64,000 nt of DNA, from assembly GCA_036365515.1 (NCBI GenBank), contig CM070874.1:216536942-216600941 (forward strand). Reading direction: 5' to 3'. The DNA is from Torymus aiolomorphi. Lineage: Eukaryota; Arthropoda; Insecta; Hymenoptera; Torymidae. The position numbers were made by a program, and so were the translations under genes. Under the pieces are notes generated by a model. That model was not told the DNA's origin, did not search any database, and saw only the letters and a program-made list of their open reading frames with translations. Shown in pieces: positions 41,401-54,845 of the stretch (its first letter is position 1; each line of letters begins with the position of its first letter).

Positions 41401-41484
41401 GGTACAGAGGGAGAGAGGGGGGGGGGGAAGAAAGAGGGTAGGAGAGTTTAGTAAAGAATGTTTGTTAAGTATAAAACTATATAG
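41401..41484 (+). repeat. Direct repeat flanking the Polinton, right copy
   Basis: Same orientation and order as 25549-25630, with an expanded G-run (about 41,416-41,429). A partial further TTTGTTAAGTATA unit lies just upstream at 41,378. Confidence 0.75.
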
Positions 41485-41539
41485 ATTTTTATTACACAAA
41501 ATATTTTATTACACTTTTTAACAATACAATAATATATTT

Positions 41540-42840
41540 TTATCTGACAGATAACTACGTTATTTGTTATTGGAGAGTTTCCAACAATCCCTCAAGAAAA
41601 GGTCAAACAACATTAGCTTTGAAATGTATTGGGCAGATCACTACGTTATTTGTTGTTAGAGAGTTTCCAACAATCCCTCGAGAAAAGCACAGGCTGAGCT
41701 TGTTCCATGAGTCTTCAAAAAACTTCACCAGCTCTAATTAGATTTTCAACTCTTCTATTAAAATGACAATTTTCTTATTTTATTTTGAAAAACTAATTTT
41801 TAAAAACTTGTGTTATAATCAAACTAATTCTTTCATTTTCATAATACTTTTTTCGCACTTTCTGTGTAATACCGTCTAAAACATCTTAGTTGTAGCTCCC
41901 AACAGCTTTTGTCACATATTGAAGATCTATTGAATGTATCAGGATATTTCTACATTATTTTCTTGTAGGTCACGCTTGTAGATTTACATTTCTTCAGCCA
42001 GTTGTTTATAATATGGTGGTAGGTTTTTCTACCACCAACATATAGTCAAACAACATTAGCTTTGAAATGTATCAGGCAGAACACTACGTTATTTGTTATT
42101 AGGGAATTTCCAACAATCCCTCAAGAAAAGCACAGGTTGAGCTTGTTACATGAGTCTTCAAAAAACTTTACCAGCTCTAATATGATCTCCAACTAGAGAG
42201 ATGATTTCTCCTTCTAAAATCACAATTTACTTATTTTATTTCGAAGAACTAATTTTTAAAAACTTGTATTCTAATCAAACTAATTCATTCATTTTTATAA
42301 TACTTTTTTCGCACTTTCTGTGCAATACCGTCTAAAACATCTTAGTCGTAGCTCCCAACAGCTTTTGTCACATTTTGAAGATCTATTGAATGTATATGAA
42401 TTGGAGAATGAAATCAGGATATTTTTACATTATTTTCTTATAGATGACACTTGTAGATTTCCATTTCCTCAGGCAGTTGTATAATATGCAAAAGTAGGTT
42501 TTTCTACCACCAACATATGTCCAAACAACATTAGCGTTGCAATGTATTGGGCATATCACTACGTTATTTGTTATTATAGTTTCCACAATCCCTCCAAAAA
42601 AATCATAGGCTGAGCTTGTTACATGAATCTTCAAAAAACTTCACCAGCTCTAATATTATTTCCAACTAGGTAGATGATCCCTTCTATTAAAATCACAATT
42701 TTCTAATTTTATTTTGAAGAACTAATTTTTGAAACTTGTATTCTAATAAAACTAATTTCTTTTATATTAATAATACTTTTTTTGCACTTCCTGTGCAATA
42801 CCGCCAAAACATCTTAGTTGTAGGGTAATGTCACTACTTA
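41540..42840 (+). repeat. ~440-480-bp tandem repeat, three copies
   Basis: The landmarks CAAACAACATTAGC (41606, 42045, 42524), CACTACGTTATTTGTT, TTTCCAACAATCCCTC, CTTCAAAAAACTT and ACCAGCTCTAAT recur in order. Spacing is about 439 and 479 bp. Copies are diverged and AT-rich. No coding potential was seen. Confidence 0.75.
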
Positions 42841-43962
<1,122 letters not shown>

Positions 43963-44027
43963 TTTTCTACTATATATTAATTATTATTATTATCTTATTA
44001 TCACACTCCTTCACTTTTGATGGTTCT

Positions 44028-44030
<3 letters not shown>

Positions 44031-44065
<35 letters not shown>
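44031..44065 (+). repeat. (TG)17 microsatellite
   Basis: About 35 bases of TG, 72 bp after the TC tract. Confidence 0.95.
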
Positions 44066-44069
<4 letters not shown>

Positions 44070-44334
44070 TCTCTCACAGTGCTGTGGACTGTGGAGAAGT
44101 ATAGCTATATATATGGTCGGAACAAAACAGCTGATCGAGTAGGTCTGAAAGAAAGCGCAAAGGAAAATAAATCGGCCGTCGAAGCCCTCGAATTTTTTAA
44201 TATCAATATAACTTGAAAACAGCGGCATATTTTTAATTGAAATTTTTTATACATGTAGTATATCAAAGCAGCTATCCGTTGATATATTCATGTATATTAA
44301 AAAAACGTAATAGAAAGGCTTACATAATTAGTAA

Positions 44335-44440
44335 AATTCTCGCGCACCCATTTCAATGTATATGAAGCACGGTCGTCCCTCAGGCTTTTTCTACATTGGA
44401 CAGATACTTGCCTTTGGAGCGCTCCCGCGCTCCTTGAGCC
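44335..44440 (-). repeat. Dispersed repeat shared with 54.5 kb, inverse copy
   Basis: CACCCATTTCAATGTATAT, AGGCTTTTTCTAC, ATACTTGCCTTTGGAGCGCT and CCCGCGCTCCTT here correspond in inverse orientation to 54534-54620. The core GGAGCGCGGGAGCGCTCC is an imperfect palindrome. Confidence 0.7.
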
Positions 44441-44622
44441 TATATGTATATTTAGCACATAGTTCAAATATAAAATATGTATATTCATTCTACATCTTTT
44501 TTTCAATAATTTACAACTTCATTAGTATTTACAAAAATTACACATTATTTCTTATTCTTGAAATCATTTATAAGATGCCACTGATAATATGTCAACACAA
44601 AAGTACTATGTTAAAATATTAA

Positions 44623-44790
44623 GGTGATGCGATACCCACGCGATTGCTCAAAATTGGGTTCCCGAAAAACTCTTTGATACGTTATAGTTCTTTATTAAAC
44701 TTAAAACGTGACAAAGAGATTTCTTCAAAAAGTTTCAAATTGAAGGAGAAAAATGGGAACCCAGAATTGAGCAATAGGTATCACATCACC
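44623..44790. mobile_element. 168-bp MITE with TTAA target duplication
   Basis: Perfect TTAA flanks (44619-44622 and 44791-44794). Ends GGTGATGCGATACC and GGTATCACATCACC are inverse copies, with further pairing of GATTGCTCAAAATTGGGTTCCC and its counterpart. piggyBac-like by target site; no coding capacity. Confidence 0.8.
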
Positions 44791-44794
44791 TTAA

Positions 44795-46399
44795 TAATAC
44801 AAAATAACCTACCTACCTGGAGCGCAACTAAAACACATGAACTGCACCATCTATATGGGAAAATCTCTGGAACTTTTGACTTTTCAAATTCACTTTTTTT
44901 TTTCAATTTTTTTGCTGCTGTTTGTTTAGCGTGCGAAGCACATAAATCAGACAGGATGTATCATCTCCAATTTTCTCGTAGAAAACTAGGCTTGCAATCC
45001 ATATTAGTGTGCCACCCACGCTAAATTCAGAAAATGCGAAAAAGTTTCAAAATATTTACGGTTACGTAACGACATTTATCGACATTTTGTTAAAGAAACC
45101 TATCTTAGTCATGTAAAATACACTTTATTTACAATACATTGACTACTGATATCATTTTAAATAAATAAATCCCATTTCAACTATGGTTTTTTAAATTTTA
45201 GGTACCCCCTTCATTTAGCACTGCTTTGACAAGGGATTCATGGACCCTGAGGTTAGCGCACGAGTGTAGCGAGTGTGATAAACACGGTGCAATAATGGAC
45301 TACATAAGGGGGTTCATGCGATTTAAAAATGGGTTCACTATTTAATTTTTATGTCATCCCCTTTATTAAAAATGATGGCTATGTTATTTCACGTTTTATT
45401 CGTAATCTGATTATTCGGAAGCGTTGCCATGCTGTAGCTATGTGCATGGCAACGTAATGTTGTTTGTTTATATTTTTCTTATAAGGTTATTTTCCCATTT
45501 TTGAATATTGCATTCAAAGAACAGTTCATCTCCGCGCACGCAGCGCTCGTTTGATCTAGTTTGTAATGTCCAGGAAATTTTCTATTTCCTTCCCTAGGTA
45601 AAAAAATATATATTACCATATACCTCTGAAGTATATACACGACTTACTCATACACTTATTCACTTACATGCCCTCTCTCTCTATATGTTTTATTTTCAAG
45701 ATCAATACTCACATACTCATACACACACCTGAATATATGATTATAAACGAATAAGTTATTTGAACATAATTTTTTCCAAAGGTCACGCTATTTGAACTCG
45801 CACTAACCATCCATATATTTGTAACCGTTACTATTTAGTTTATATATTTTTTTTTTTACTAACAGTCACCATAATTGATCAACGCATATTGTCAAAATTA
45901 TATAAATCATAACAATTAATTTTCAGAAAATTAAAATGCATCAATTGTATCTTTTCATAATGATTACTGCAGTTAAGTCAAACAAAAATTAGAATAAATA
46001 AATTTTGCAATTTGAATTAAACTAATATAAAATCAACCAATATCATTGCGAGCGGAAATACTTTTTAAGCATTGCACATATGAACAATCACACCATGCGA
46101 ATAAAATTCCATTGTCATTTGCATCACCGCCTCTTATCTTATCTGAAACCAAAACATTAACTTCCGGGCGATAAGCTTTTGCCTGCTCGCACTGGTCCAA
46201 CCGAATGCAGATTCGGCTTGCCTTAGAACCCCAGCTACCCACCCCCCCCCCCCCCCCCCCCATTTTTCGGTGGAGTATGAAGTGGAGACGACAAAGGAGA
46301 GCTGAGTTAATCAAGAAGTTTTTTCGGCAGAAGGGTACGACCACGCGAGCAAGGCAGTTGATTCTATCTGTACTCCGCATTTTGTAACTTTCGGACAAT
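44795..46399. other. Spacer with hairpin and C20 tract
   Basis: No gene recognised. 45421-45453 is a hairpin (CGTTGCCATGC, loop, GCATGGCAACG). Near 45,250 is GCGCACGAGTGTAGCGAGTGTG, resembling units of the 10-12 kb palindromic repeat. A run of 20 C lies at 46242-46261. The end of the stretch (AATAAACTTTTAAG near 46,398) may belong to the Gypsy LTR. Confidence 0.4.
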
Positions 46400-47005
46400 A
46401 AACTTTTAAGTTAACTGCATTTCGTACTTGTTATCACTACGAGACCTGCCGTACCCATCCTTCAGAAACATTCACGGGCTTAAAATTTATACCGAAAGTT
46501 AACTTTTCTCAAATTCTGGAATTTTCTTTTGCTGCAATTTATTTTAGACTGAAAATTTTTAGAAATCAAATATCAGCAACTTTTATATCTTTTCTTTGAC
46601 CGCGAGTAATTTTGAACTTTTTATCGCGGAAAATCTAGTTATAAAAGGTTATACAAAAAAAAAGAAAACATACACGCAGGACGAAACCGCTCCTCGAACA
46701 ACCAATACCAGGAAGCAGCAGCAGCAGGAAAACGAGGACCGGAGGACTTCTCACTGCCACTCTCGGGTACAGCGGGGACTAGGATCGGTGGGTGTCCAGG
46801 CCTCCATACTAAGGGACAACTCCAAGCAACTGCGCCGAGGACGGAGTTATCGCCGACATGAGGACCCAACACACCCTCCAAGGAACTGGAGAAACCAACC
46901 AATCTGCGCTATACGCTCGCCAGCGTAAAAGTAAGCAGTAGATTTTCCCTTTTGCCGCCACAAGCACAAAATTAAAAACAATCCTCGAATCTAACGTAAA
47001 CTTTT
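46400..47005 (+). repeat. Likely 5' LTR and leader of the Gypsy element
   Basis: Upstream of the primer site is a region without a gene, with a possible AATAAA near 46,398 and CAG/GAG-rich sequence near 46,700-46,760. No second LTR exists in the window for comparison, so the left boundary is unknown. Confidence 0.4.
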
Positions 47006-47022
47006 TGGTGACAGCGGTGGGA
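47006..47022 (+). other. Putative tRNA primer binding site
   Basis: TGGTGACAGCGGTGGGA begins with TGG as required for pairing to a tRNA 3' CCA end and sits about 95 bp upstream of gag. The specific tRNA was not determined. Confidence 0.5.
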
Positions 47023-47116
47023 TTGTTTAAACAAATTAAATGAAATTTAGGGAATTTCGAATAATTTCAAGTATTAAATTAATAAAATAATCCGCGGAGT
47101 TATTGCCTCAAGCATT

Positions 47117-49069
47117 ATGCCAATACGAATGAATAAAATAAAAAAATCCGATGATCTCTGGAAACGTTTACTTAAAGTAAAATTTTTAGAAATAATTTAT
47201 TCCGAACTATTACCAAATTTTGATTATGATCAAAATTTAGAACGTAAAGTAGTCAATCAAATTTTTAAAATACGCAAAAGCTTTAGATCTTACGTCTAAT
47301 GACTGGAGATTGGCAAAATTTTGTATGCCCGTAACCAGAAAAATGGCAGAAAAATATAAGAAAATGACTCCGGTCGAGCTCGTGTACCAAATTGAGGATA
47401 TTACAAAACACGAACAACGGATCCGCCAACAAGAAAGTGAAATTGAAAATCAACGGGCGCGTATGAATATTGAACTACGTAATGCGGATACCGCGGTCGC
47501 AACGGCTATCAACGAACGCGAGGAAACGATAGAAGCTTTACGTTTACAACTAGAAGTAGAAAAATCAGAACGCGCGCAGCTTGAAGAAGCTCAATATCAA
47601 ATATCAAATCAAACGGAGGCCGATGTGCGGGAACGTGACGAACTGCGAGAAGAGTTAGAAGCAGAAAGAGCGAGACGGCAATTATTCGAAAAAACGGCAA
47701 GTGAACAATTAATTACGGAAAAAATGTTATTCGATGAGCGTCATAAATTACAAATGTTATTGCAAGAAGAACAGGCACGCGCGCTAGAACAGGAGAACGA
47801 AAAATTACAAATCCAACGGAAATTAAATGCCGATATCGCGAGATTGCGACAAGAAATAGCAAAAGGATGTGCACACAGTGGCGGAAGTGCGTTAGATTCA
47901 TCCATAACTATGGTAGGAGAAGGAAAAAAATTATCACCAGAATCAAAACCAGGAAAACGCGACCTCACGGAGGAAATTCACGACCTTAATTTAAGATTAC
48001 AAAATTTACAAACAGGATTTTCTCACTCAAATATTAATCTAGTGCCGCTTTCATTTATTATCAAGGGCGCATTAGCGGCAATCCCCACTTTTGACGGAAG
48101 GAACCTTTTTAAATTTATTAAAGCCTGCAAACGTCTCGAGTCACAAATTCCAGAACCTGCACAAGCCGACGTAGTGACTCTACTTAAAACTAAAATCAGT
48201 GATAACGCGTTCTTTGCTATTGAAAACTTACATTTTAATACGATTAGAGAATTTACGAAACGAATAAAACAAGTTTTTGTACCTCACCAAACTTCGAACA
48301 ATTTCCGCGGGAAACTTGCTGCCCTCGCGAAACAATCGAATGAGTCGATATTAGATTTTATCTCGCGAGTTTCGGAAATAAAAACAGCTATTATCGAGTG
48401 CACGAGTTTAGAGAAATTTCAAGACACTCTTTCTAACAGTCAGTTAAATGACACAGAAAAAGAAGTTATGAACGGCTTCAGATTAGGCTTGCTCCCTTTG
48501 TTTAGAATGCAACTCGATAAAGACATTTCCTCCTTACAGCAATTATTCGACGAAGCAATAAGGATAGACAAACAGGAGGAAACTGACCGAGAAAAATATC
48601 GCGGTTACTCGTCAGCCGTTCAAAACGGGGAGAATCGCAGCGGAGGTTTTCGAAATGATTTCCCGCGAAGAGAAGAAGGAAAGCGTTATGAAAATCGAAA
48701 TAATCGAGATAACAACGACGCGCGCAACGAACGTGGCCCCTAAAACACCGGCGAACGTAGAACCGCGTATCAGCAAGATAATAGCCTCAATACTCCTCAA
48801 AATACGCCAAATAACGCAAATAATTATCCTCGTCGCGACCACCGCGATGAGAAAAGACCCCCTTATAACCCCGATGTTACTTGTTCATACTGTAACCGGG
48901 TAGGCCACCACGTCAATGATTGCCGCACGAAAATGTATTTCGATAAGCGAAATCAGGGAAACGATCAGGCCACCCACCGGGACGGGGACAACCCACGGGG
49001 AACGGCGGAGAAACCCCAACCAGTACACCTCACGTACGCGGGAACCCTCACTGGGTCAACAATTTGTTA
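47117..49069 (+). pseudogene. Gypsy gag with coiled coil and CCHC knuckle
   Basis: From MPIRMNKIKKSDDLWKRLL (47117) with a one-base frame change near 47,275, into a long frame 47310-48743. Residues 15-185 form a long coiled coil (EQRIRQQESEIENQRARMNI ... LREELEAERARR). A capsid-like part follows (TFDGRNLFKFIKACKRLESQ, DFISRVSEIKTAIIECTSL). TAA at 48741-48743 precedes, in the same frame, an Asn-rich linker and one CCHC zinc knuckle (CSYCNRVGHHVNDC), ending at 49069. It packages the element's RNA in the family. Confidence 0.8.
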
Positions 49070-52000
49070 ATTACAAGCGTAACTAGCATCCCCATGATAA
49101 GAGTATCGCACCCTATTTTTATGGGCCGCGAAGTAGAAGCTATAATAGATTCTGGAGCATAACCAAACGTTATAAAAAGTAATATTCTCGATCCAAATGC
49201 AATAATCGATGTGTCAAAAAAACGAACAATCGTCGGTATTTCTGCCGAACCGATGCCAACTCTCGGCACTATTAGACTCAAACTCGAAAATTTTATTGAG
49301 GACGAATTTCTAGTTGTAGCTCAAAATTTTCCTCTACCAATAGATTTGATAATAGGCGCGCATTTCTGCGAAATAAACGATATAAGGATAAGTTTTGACA
49401 CATGCACCTTCGAAAATTATCGCACTTGCATCCCATTTGAAGCAGTACAAACCGAGCACATTCTAGGAAAAACCACGAAATATGTAGTCGCTAGGGCACG
49501 CCGGGATGTAGCCCAAGGACTCGTACCGCGGACGGAACTAACGACAAAAGGCGTATGCGTGCTACCAGCCAAAGTGAAAAATTTCGACGGAGAGGTACTC
49601 GTGCCAATTAGAAATGAAAATTTGGAATGTGTCGAAATTCGAGTACCAATCATCCCCCTCGTGACAAGAGACGAGAAGAATTACTATAAACATTGGTTAG
49701 GGGCCAGACTACCAGAGTTTCCCGACGATGGTGCCTCAGGATATATCGGGCCTGTACCATTGGAAAATCAAACACCCTTTCTGCTTGATGCAGTGAGACC
49801 AAGCAAACCGAGTAATTTCCCAAGGCGCGAAAAAAAATACGAACATAATTCGCGCACCTCTTACAGAGAACCTATTGCTGATGCCCCCAAGCTGCTCGGC
49901 ATTCAAAAAAATGAAAAATCAAAAAATAAAAACGCGGATACCGCCGCACAAACAACAGGTTTATTACAAAAAAATAAAAACGCGGACACCGCCGCACAAA
50001 CAACGGGTTTATTACAAAAAAATATAAACGCGGACACCGCCGCACAAACAACGGGTTTATTACAAAAAAATAAAAACGCGGACACTGCCGCACAAACAAC
50101 GGGTCTTTTAAACGCGGTCACCGCCGGACAAACAACGGGTTTATTACAAACAAATGAAAACGCGGACACCGCCGCACAAACAACGGGTCTCTTAAACGCG
50201 GACACCGCCGCACAAACAACGGGTTCATTACAAAAAAATGAAAACGCGGATACCACCGCGCAAACAACGTGTCTTTCGGAAAATAAAAATGCCTCACAAA
50301 TAACGAACTACTTAGAAAACGAAATTGACGGTTTTGCGGAAAGTAAATTTGCGGACATTATCACACTGACCGATAGTCAGACCTGCGACGCCACGAACGT
50401 TTACGACCCAGGTGGCCACTCGACAGATACTTCGATCGAAAGTTATATTTCCGAAGCTGAGAAAAGTTTAGGCGGAGACTCACTTTACTTTTGTGACGAG
50501 GACGAGACAGTCGGTACTATCGACCTCGAAAATTTCGACTCCCTATCCACGACTACACAAAAATCGCATCTATCCGATCAACACGCACACATTTACGAAA
50601 TCTTGGCATACGATGATGCTGGATTACCTTTCAATAATGAAAATTATCACGTCTTTAGTATCGCGGAAACCTTGAATTCGCAAGACATGCGCGACAAACC
50701 TAGGAATGAAGTAGTAGAAATTTTGTTAAGAATAGACTCTTATAAGGGTGAAATAAAAAATAGTGTAAAATCAATTTGTGAAAAATTTTCCGATATTTTC
50801 CTCCTTCCGTGGGAGCAACTAGAATCAACTCATCAAATCGAACACAGAATTGAGACCATAGATGACATTCCTATCACGGTAAAGCAGTATAGATTTCCTC
50901 AAATGTTGAGGGAAGAAGTACAGAAACAAATTCAAAACCTCATAGATAACGGAATTGTTGAACCATCAAACTCACCTTATACGAGTCCACTCTGGCTAGT
51001 TCCTAAAAAGGAAGGCCCCGGTGGCCAAAAGCGTTGGCGCCTCGTTATAGATTACAGACTACTAAATGAAAAAACTATTAGCGATGCTTACCCTATACCT
51101 AATATCAATGATATCTTAGATCAACTAGGCGGGGCTAGATACTTTAGCGTACTTGACTTAGCTTCCGGGTTTCATCAGATACCCATGCGAGAAAGCGATA
51201 GAGCTAAAACAACCTTTTCTACACCCTTCGGGCATCACCAATTCAAACGCATGCCATTTGGTCTTAAAAATAGCCCGGCCACTTTTCAACGACAGATTGA
51301 CACTTTGTTCAAAGGCATGCAAGGCACAGATGTTTTCATATATATATATATATATAGACGATCTTATAATTTTTTCAGAAACGATAGAAGAAGATATAGA
51401 AAAATTCGAAAGAGTAGCACGGCGAATGCGCGCCGCGAATATGAAATTTCAGCCTGAAAAATGCGAATTTTTCAAATTGGAGGTATCGTACTTAGGCCAT
51501 GAAATATCGGCAAATGGTGTTAAGCCATGTTTGAGGAAGGTAAATGCGGTACTACAGTATCCCATTCATGGGCTTGCAAATTTTTACAGACGATTCATTA
51601 TTAATTTTGCAAAAATCAGTAAACCTTTGACACAATTACTACGTAAAGACGCCCAATTTGTTTGGGGCGAAGCAGAGCAAAAGGCATTTGACGAACTAAA
51701 GGGTTTATTAGCATCTCGCCCACTTTTGCAACACCCCGATTTTACAAGGGACTTTTTCGTAACTACAGACGCCTCTGGTTTCGCGATAGAGGCAGTGCTG
51801 AGCCAAATATTCGAAAAATTAGATCTCCGGTAGCTTATTTTTCACGAGTTTTGGAAAACGCCGAAGTAAATTATTCTATAATTGAAAATGAATTACTAGC
51901 GATGCTCGACGCGGCTTTCCAGTTTCGTCATTGTTTATATGGCCGAAAATTTACATTTATTACCGACCACAAACCCCTCGTTTGGATACACAAACTTAAA

Positions 52001-52096
52001 GAGCCTTCGTCGCGCCTGAAAAAGTTTTATTTTAAATTACGTGAATACGAATACACTGTGGTCTATAAACTCGGAAATGAGACCAAACCTATTTGA
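49070..52096 (+). pseudogene. Gypsy pol: protease, RT, RNase H
   Basis: Protease active site DSGA (about 49,150) is followed at once by TAA (near 49,161). The long frame 49211-51457 carries the rest of protease (LPIDLIIGAHFCEIN), a repetitive spacer and RT (RWRLVIDYRLLNEKTISDAY, YFSVLDLASGFHQIPM). The YxDD box coincides with a TA-repeat expansion that shifts the frame; RT continues in 51258-51833 (YIDDLIIFSETIEED, FQPEKCEFFKLEVSYLGHEI). A few residues are missing before ANFYRRFI. RNase H (FFVTTDASGFAIEAVLSQ) changes frame near 51,830 and runs on to FITDHKPLVWIHKLKE and REYEYTVVYKLGNE, ending at 52096. No integrase. Confidence 0.85.
49925..50275 (+). repeat. In-frame coding minisatellite in Gypsy pol
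   Basis: About eight units encode NADTAAQTTGLL with or without QKNK. The long unit is 16 codons (48 bp), the short one 12 codons. Every indel keeps the reading frame. It lies in the spacer between protease and RT. Confidence 0.9.
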
Positions 52097-52183
52097 TAGT
52101 TTCAACTGTTATCTTTCAAGCCCTGTTTTTGTTATTTTCAGAAAATCTTTATAAATAATATAATTAAAAAATGAAAATGGTAT

Positions 52184-53168
52184 TAAAATGGGGCATGACG
52201 TGACATCCTGGCGGGGCACGCGTGGCACACTCGGGCGTATCAATGCGCCGCGGCGGCCACCGAGCGAAGTGGTGTAACCTACAAACCAAAAACGGAGCAA
52301 GATGGGTTAACAACTACGCAGTGCAATAATTTAGTTTTAACTAGTTTTTAGTTTCAATTATTACATTAATAAGTAAATAGCGATTATTTCGACTGCGTAT
52401 TAAGTTATATTTAGAGTAGAAAAAACAATGGTAAGAAAGTATAAAAAAAACAGACTTAAACACGAATCAGCTTGATTTATCCATTGTTAATAATAATTCA
52501 GCTTCGGTAAATAATGAAAATTACTTTAGAGAAGTAATACCTGAAGAATCAATTGTAGATACTCAAACTGCCTTTTTCAATGGTCAGGTAGTTCAACTAT
52601 GCTACATAGATGAACATGATGCGCAATCTTTAAATTTAAACTTATTGTAATAATAACGATCATTTGTTAATCAAACAAAAGTATTATGTTGTGATCATAT
52701 TTTATAAGAAGGAATTTATAATGTATAATCATTTATTAAAATGTAATAATCTATTTTAAGATAAAAATTGTTATGTTCCTTAATAAAAATAAAATTTTAA
52801 ATTTTCAATAGACTGATTAATTATTTGATTTTTGAAAATTTTATTATGGCATAATTATTAAAGAATTAATTATTGGGAAAAAGAATTGAAAAATACCTAT
52901 AGTAAAATATTAAATTTGATCGTGCCATGCGTGCCCCGTCGGGTGCCACAATCCACCCGCCGGTGGGGCACATAGAGCATTTTTGTCAGAATTTCTTTTC
53001 TGTATTTTATCAATAATTAAAAGAAAATGAAAAAAAAGTTAATAGTTTATTTTATTTTATTTTTTTCTGATCTAATTATTGCGTTTTTGTACATTTTGAA
53101 ATAATACACGGTTTAGTTGTTATTTTTAATCAAAGTTAGAGTGTCACACGTGCCCCGCCTTCCCCTAT
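52184..53168 (+). mobile_element. pogo-like internally deleted element
   Basis: Inverted ends share GGCGGGGCACGCGTGGCACACTC (left, about 52,210-52,232) and GGCGGGGCACGTGTGACACTC on the inverse of the right end (53,131-53,155). Inside, ATG at 52428 opens MVRKYKKNRL, the kind of start seen in pogo/Tigger DNA-binding domains. After a stop, a second coding-like piece follows (52466-52649: NYFREVIPEESIVDTQTAFF, VVQLCYIDEHDAQSLNLNLL) that looks like a transposase C-terminus. This start-plus-tail structure is typical of deletion derivatives. Boundaries are approximate. Confidence 0.5.
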
Positions 53169-54000
53169 AGGCGCTTGGCTCTCCCGTATGCCACGCCGTC
53201 GCCGTCGTCTACGCTTTCCGCGTCTATGTGGCAGCTATCTCTCTCGCTCCGCGGTCTCGCGCCGCTGAAATCGGCAGCCGCCTGTGTGTTTATGCGTGTA
53301 CACACGTGCTCGCTCTCAGTCACACACTCGATCACACATACGCTCGGAACTCTTTACGGGAGTTCAACGAACACAACGAAACCAGTGGTTTAGTAATAGT
53401 ATTGAAAACGCAAATAATACTCGGCCAACACGCCGTAAATCGATTAGTACGGTTAACTCCAAAGTATCGCAAACGTCTCTAGTTAGAAGAGCGCTCGTAT
53501 TGTCGAACTCACGGTTGAGCAGAGAGTGAGCGCCCTTCGTCCCGTCGCTCGCTCCGTCGATTATCGCAGCGCTGTTGTCGGTTCGCAGTTCGGAATGTTC
53601 GGCTGGTACATTTGGCAATGTCTCGGTCTTAACACTTTTCCATAGCGGCAGCAGCAGGCTTCTGGTATGGCTGGGCCAGGGCCATTTATTGTGCAGCATT
53701 TGTATGCTTCGAGACGTGCCTCATGTCCGGCTCGGGGGCGTCCGAGCTACTCGGCTTCACGCCTCAAGAACTGATGATTCTCGGTTGCTGTTGAGGATGT
53801 GGGGCTCGGGCGGCTCGCGTTCGAATACGTCGGAATGTTCATATTTCGCGCGGCTCGCGCGTTTTTGCATTGTCCCGATACTCGCCTATACTCACGCGCA
53901 CACGCATTCATACGGTCTAGGATAGTCCTGGTTTCGCCTTGCCAGATTCCCGCTTACTATATATAACTCTCTCATAGTTGTTTAGTTAAATATGTACAGA
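53169..54000. other. CpG-rich region without recognised gene
   Basis: Clearly richer in GC and CpG than its surroundings, with several overlapping short ORFs and none recognised. A stretch at 53,600-53,700 (GGCAGCAGCAGGCTTCTGGT, ATGGCTGGGCCAGGGCC) looks exon-like but hits stops in every frame. It may be a promoter with a 5' exon of a neighbouring gene. Confidence 0.3.
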
Positions 54001-54014
54001 ACAAAATTTTAGAA

Positions 54015-54095
54015 ATCTAACGCATATTCATTGGTTTCTAATAGTTTTTACTCATGACGTATTAAAAAAACTATTAAAAACCAATGAATACGCCT
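54015..54095. repeat. Inverted repeat of the ATTCATTGGTTT motif
   Basis: CATATTCATTGGTTTCTAATAGT and ACTATTAAAAACCAATGAAT form a hairpin. A third copy (ATTCATTGGTTTTTACTAGT) lies near 54,233. The same motif marks the 470-bp array at the left end of the window. Confidence 0.6.
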
Positions 54096-54533
54096 TGCAT
54101 GACTAATATGTTGTGGATACGTCTCTAATAAAAAAAAATCTTTAAATAAATAAAATAAGTATTCGACTATTGTTTTAATAAAATATTAACTTTTACTTTT
54201 ACGATTCCTCTCTGTTTTGTGGAGAATGTCGTATTCATTGGTTTTTACTAGTTTTTACCGATGAAATATGGTTCTTACAGTATTTTATGGGGCTTTCTGG
54301 TGAACATAATTATTCGCGATGTTGAAATAATTTTTTTTCGACAGTCGGATGATTACGTCCTGCATCGCAATAAATTTTGAGTTTATTTTAAATAAACAAT
54401 GATTTTTAATTAATGGACTGTTTAACGATTGTAAAAATATATTTAGTTATGATTTCTGTTAACTTTTACACTTTGGACTAATTTTACATAGATATTTACG
54501 ATTTTACATACGTTTTGCAAATTTGTAATTATC

Positions 54534-54640
54534 AAGGAGCGCGGGAGCGCTCCGAAGGCAAGTATAGAAGAAGCCTGAAGGAGTGCCCCGCGCTATATAT
54601 ACATTGAAATGGGTGCCCAAGATTTTGAAATATTCACCGC
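54534..54640 (+). repeat. Dispersed repeat shared with 44.4 kb
   Basis: AAGGAGCGCGGGAGCGCTCC, AAGGCAAGTAT, AAGCCTGA and ATACATTGAAATGGGTGC match the inverse of 44335-44440. Confidence 0.7.
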
Positions 54641-54845
54641 GTTTCTAAATCGCATTTATATTAATCCAAAATAAATAAACACGAAGTCCCTGTTCTACTA
54701 CATATATACAAAACGTTTCGTATAAAAATATGCTCTAATATGAAAGATATTAAACAGTGAAAATTTATATGTGTGATTTCCTTTTTTCTCATTTCTTCAG
54801 TCTACACAAATTCTTCCGACTTCCGGCTTCCGGTGTTTATATATA

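Larger units (their letters stand above)
46400..52096 (+). mobile_element. Ty3/Gypsy retrotransposon, 3'-truncated
   Basis: Order: LTR-like leader, primer binding site, gag, zinc knuckle, protease, reverse transcriptase, RNase H. Integrase and 3' LTR are missing; the homology ends at 52096 just after RNase H. Multiple stops and frameshifts show a dead copy. Confidence 0.85.

Noticed and set aside
53575..53925. 116-codon ORF in the CpG-rich region
   Set aside because: No domain or plausible start, overlapping ORFs exist in all frames, and composition alone explains the openness.
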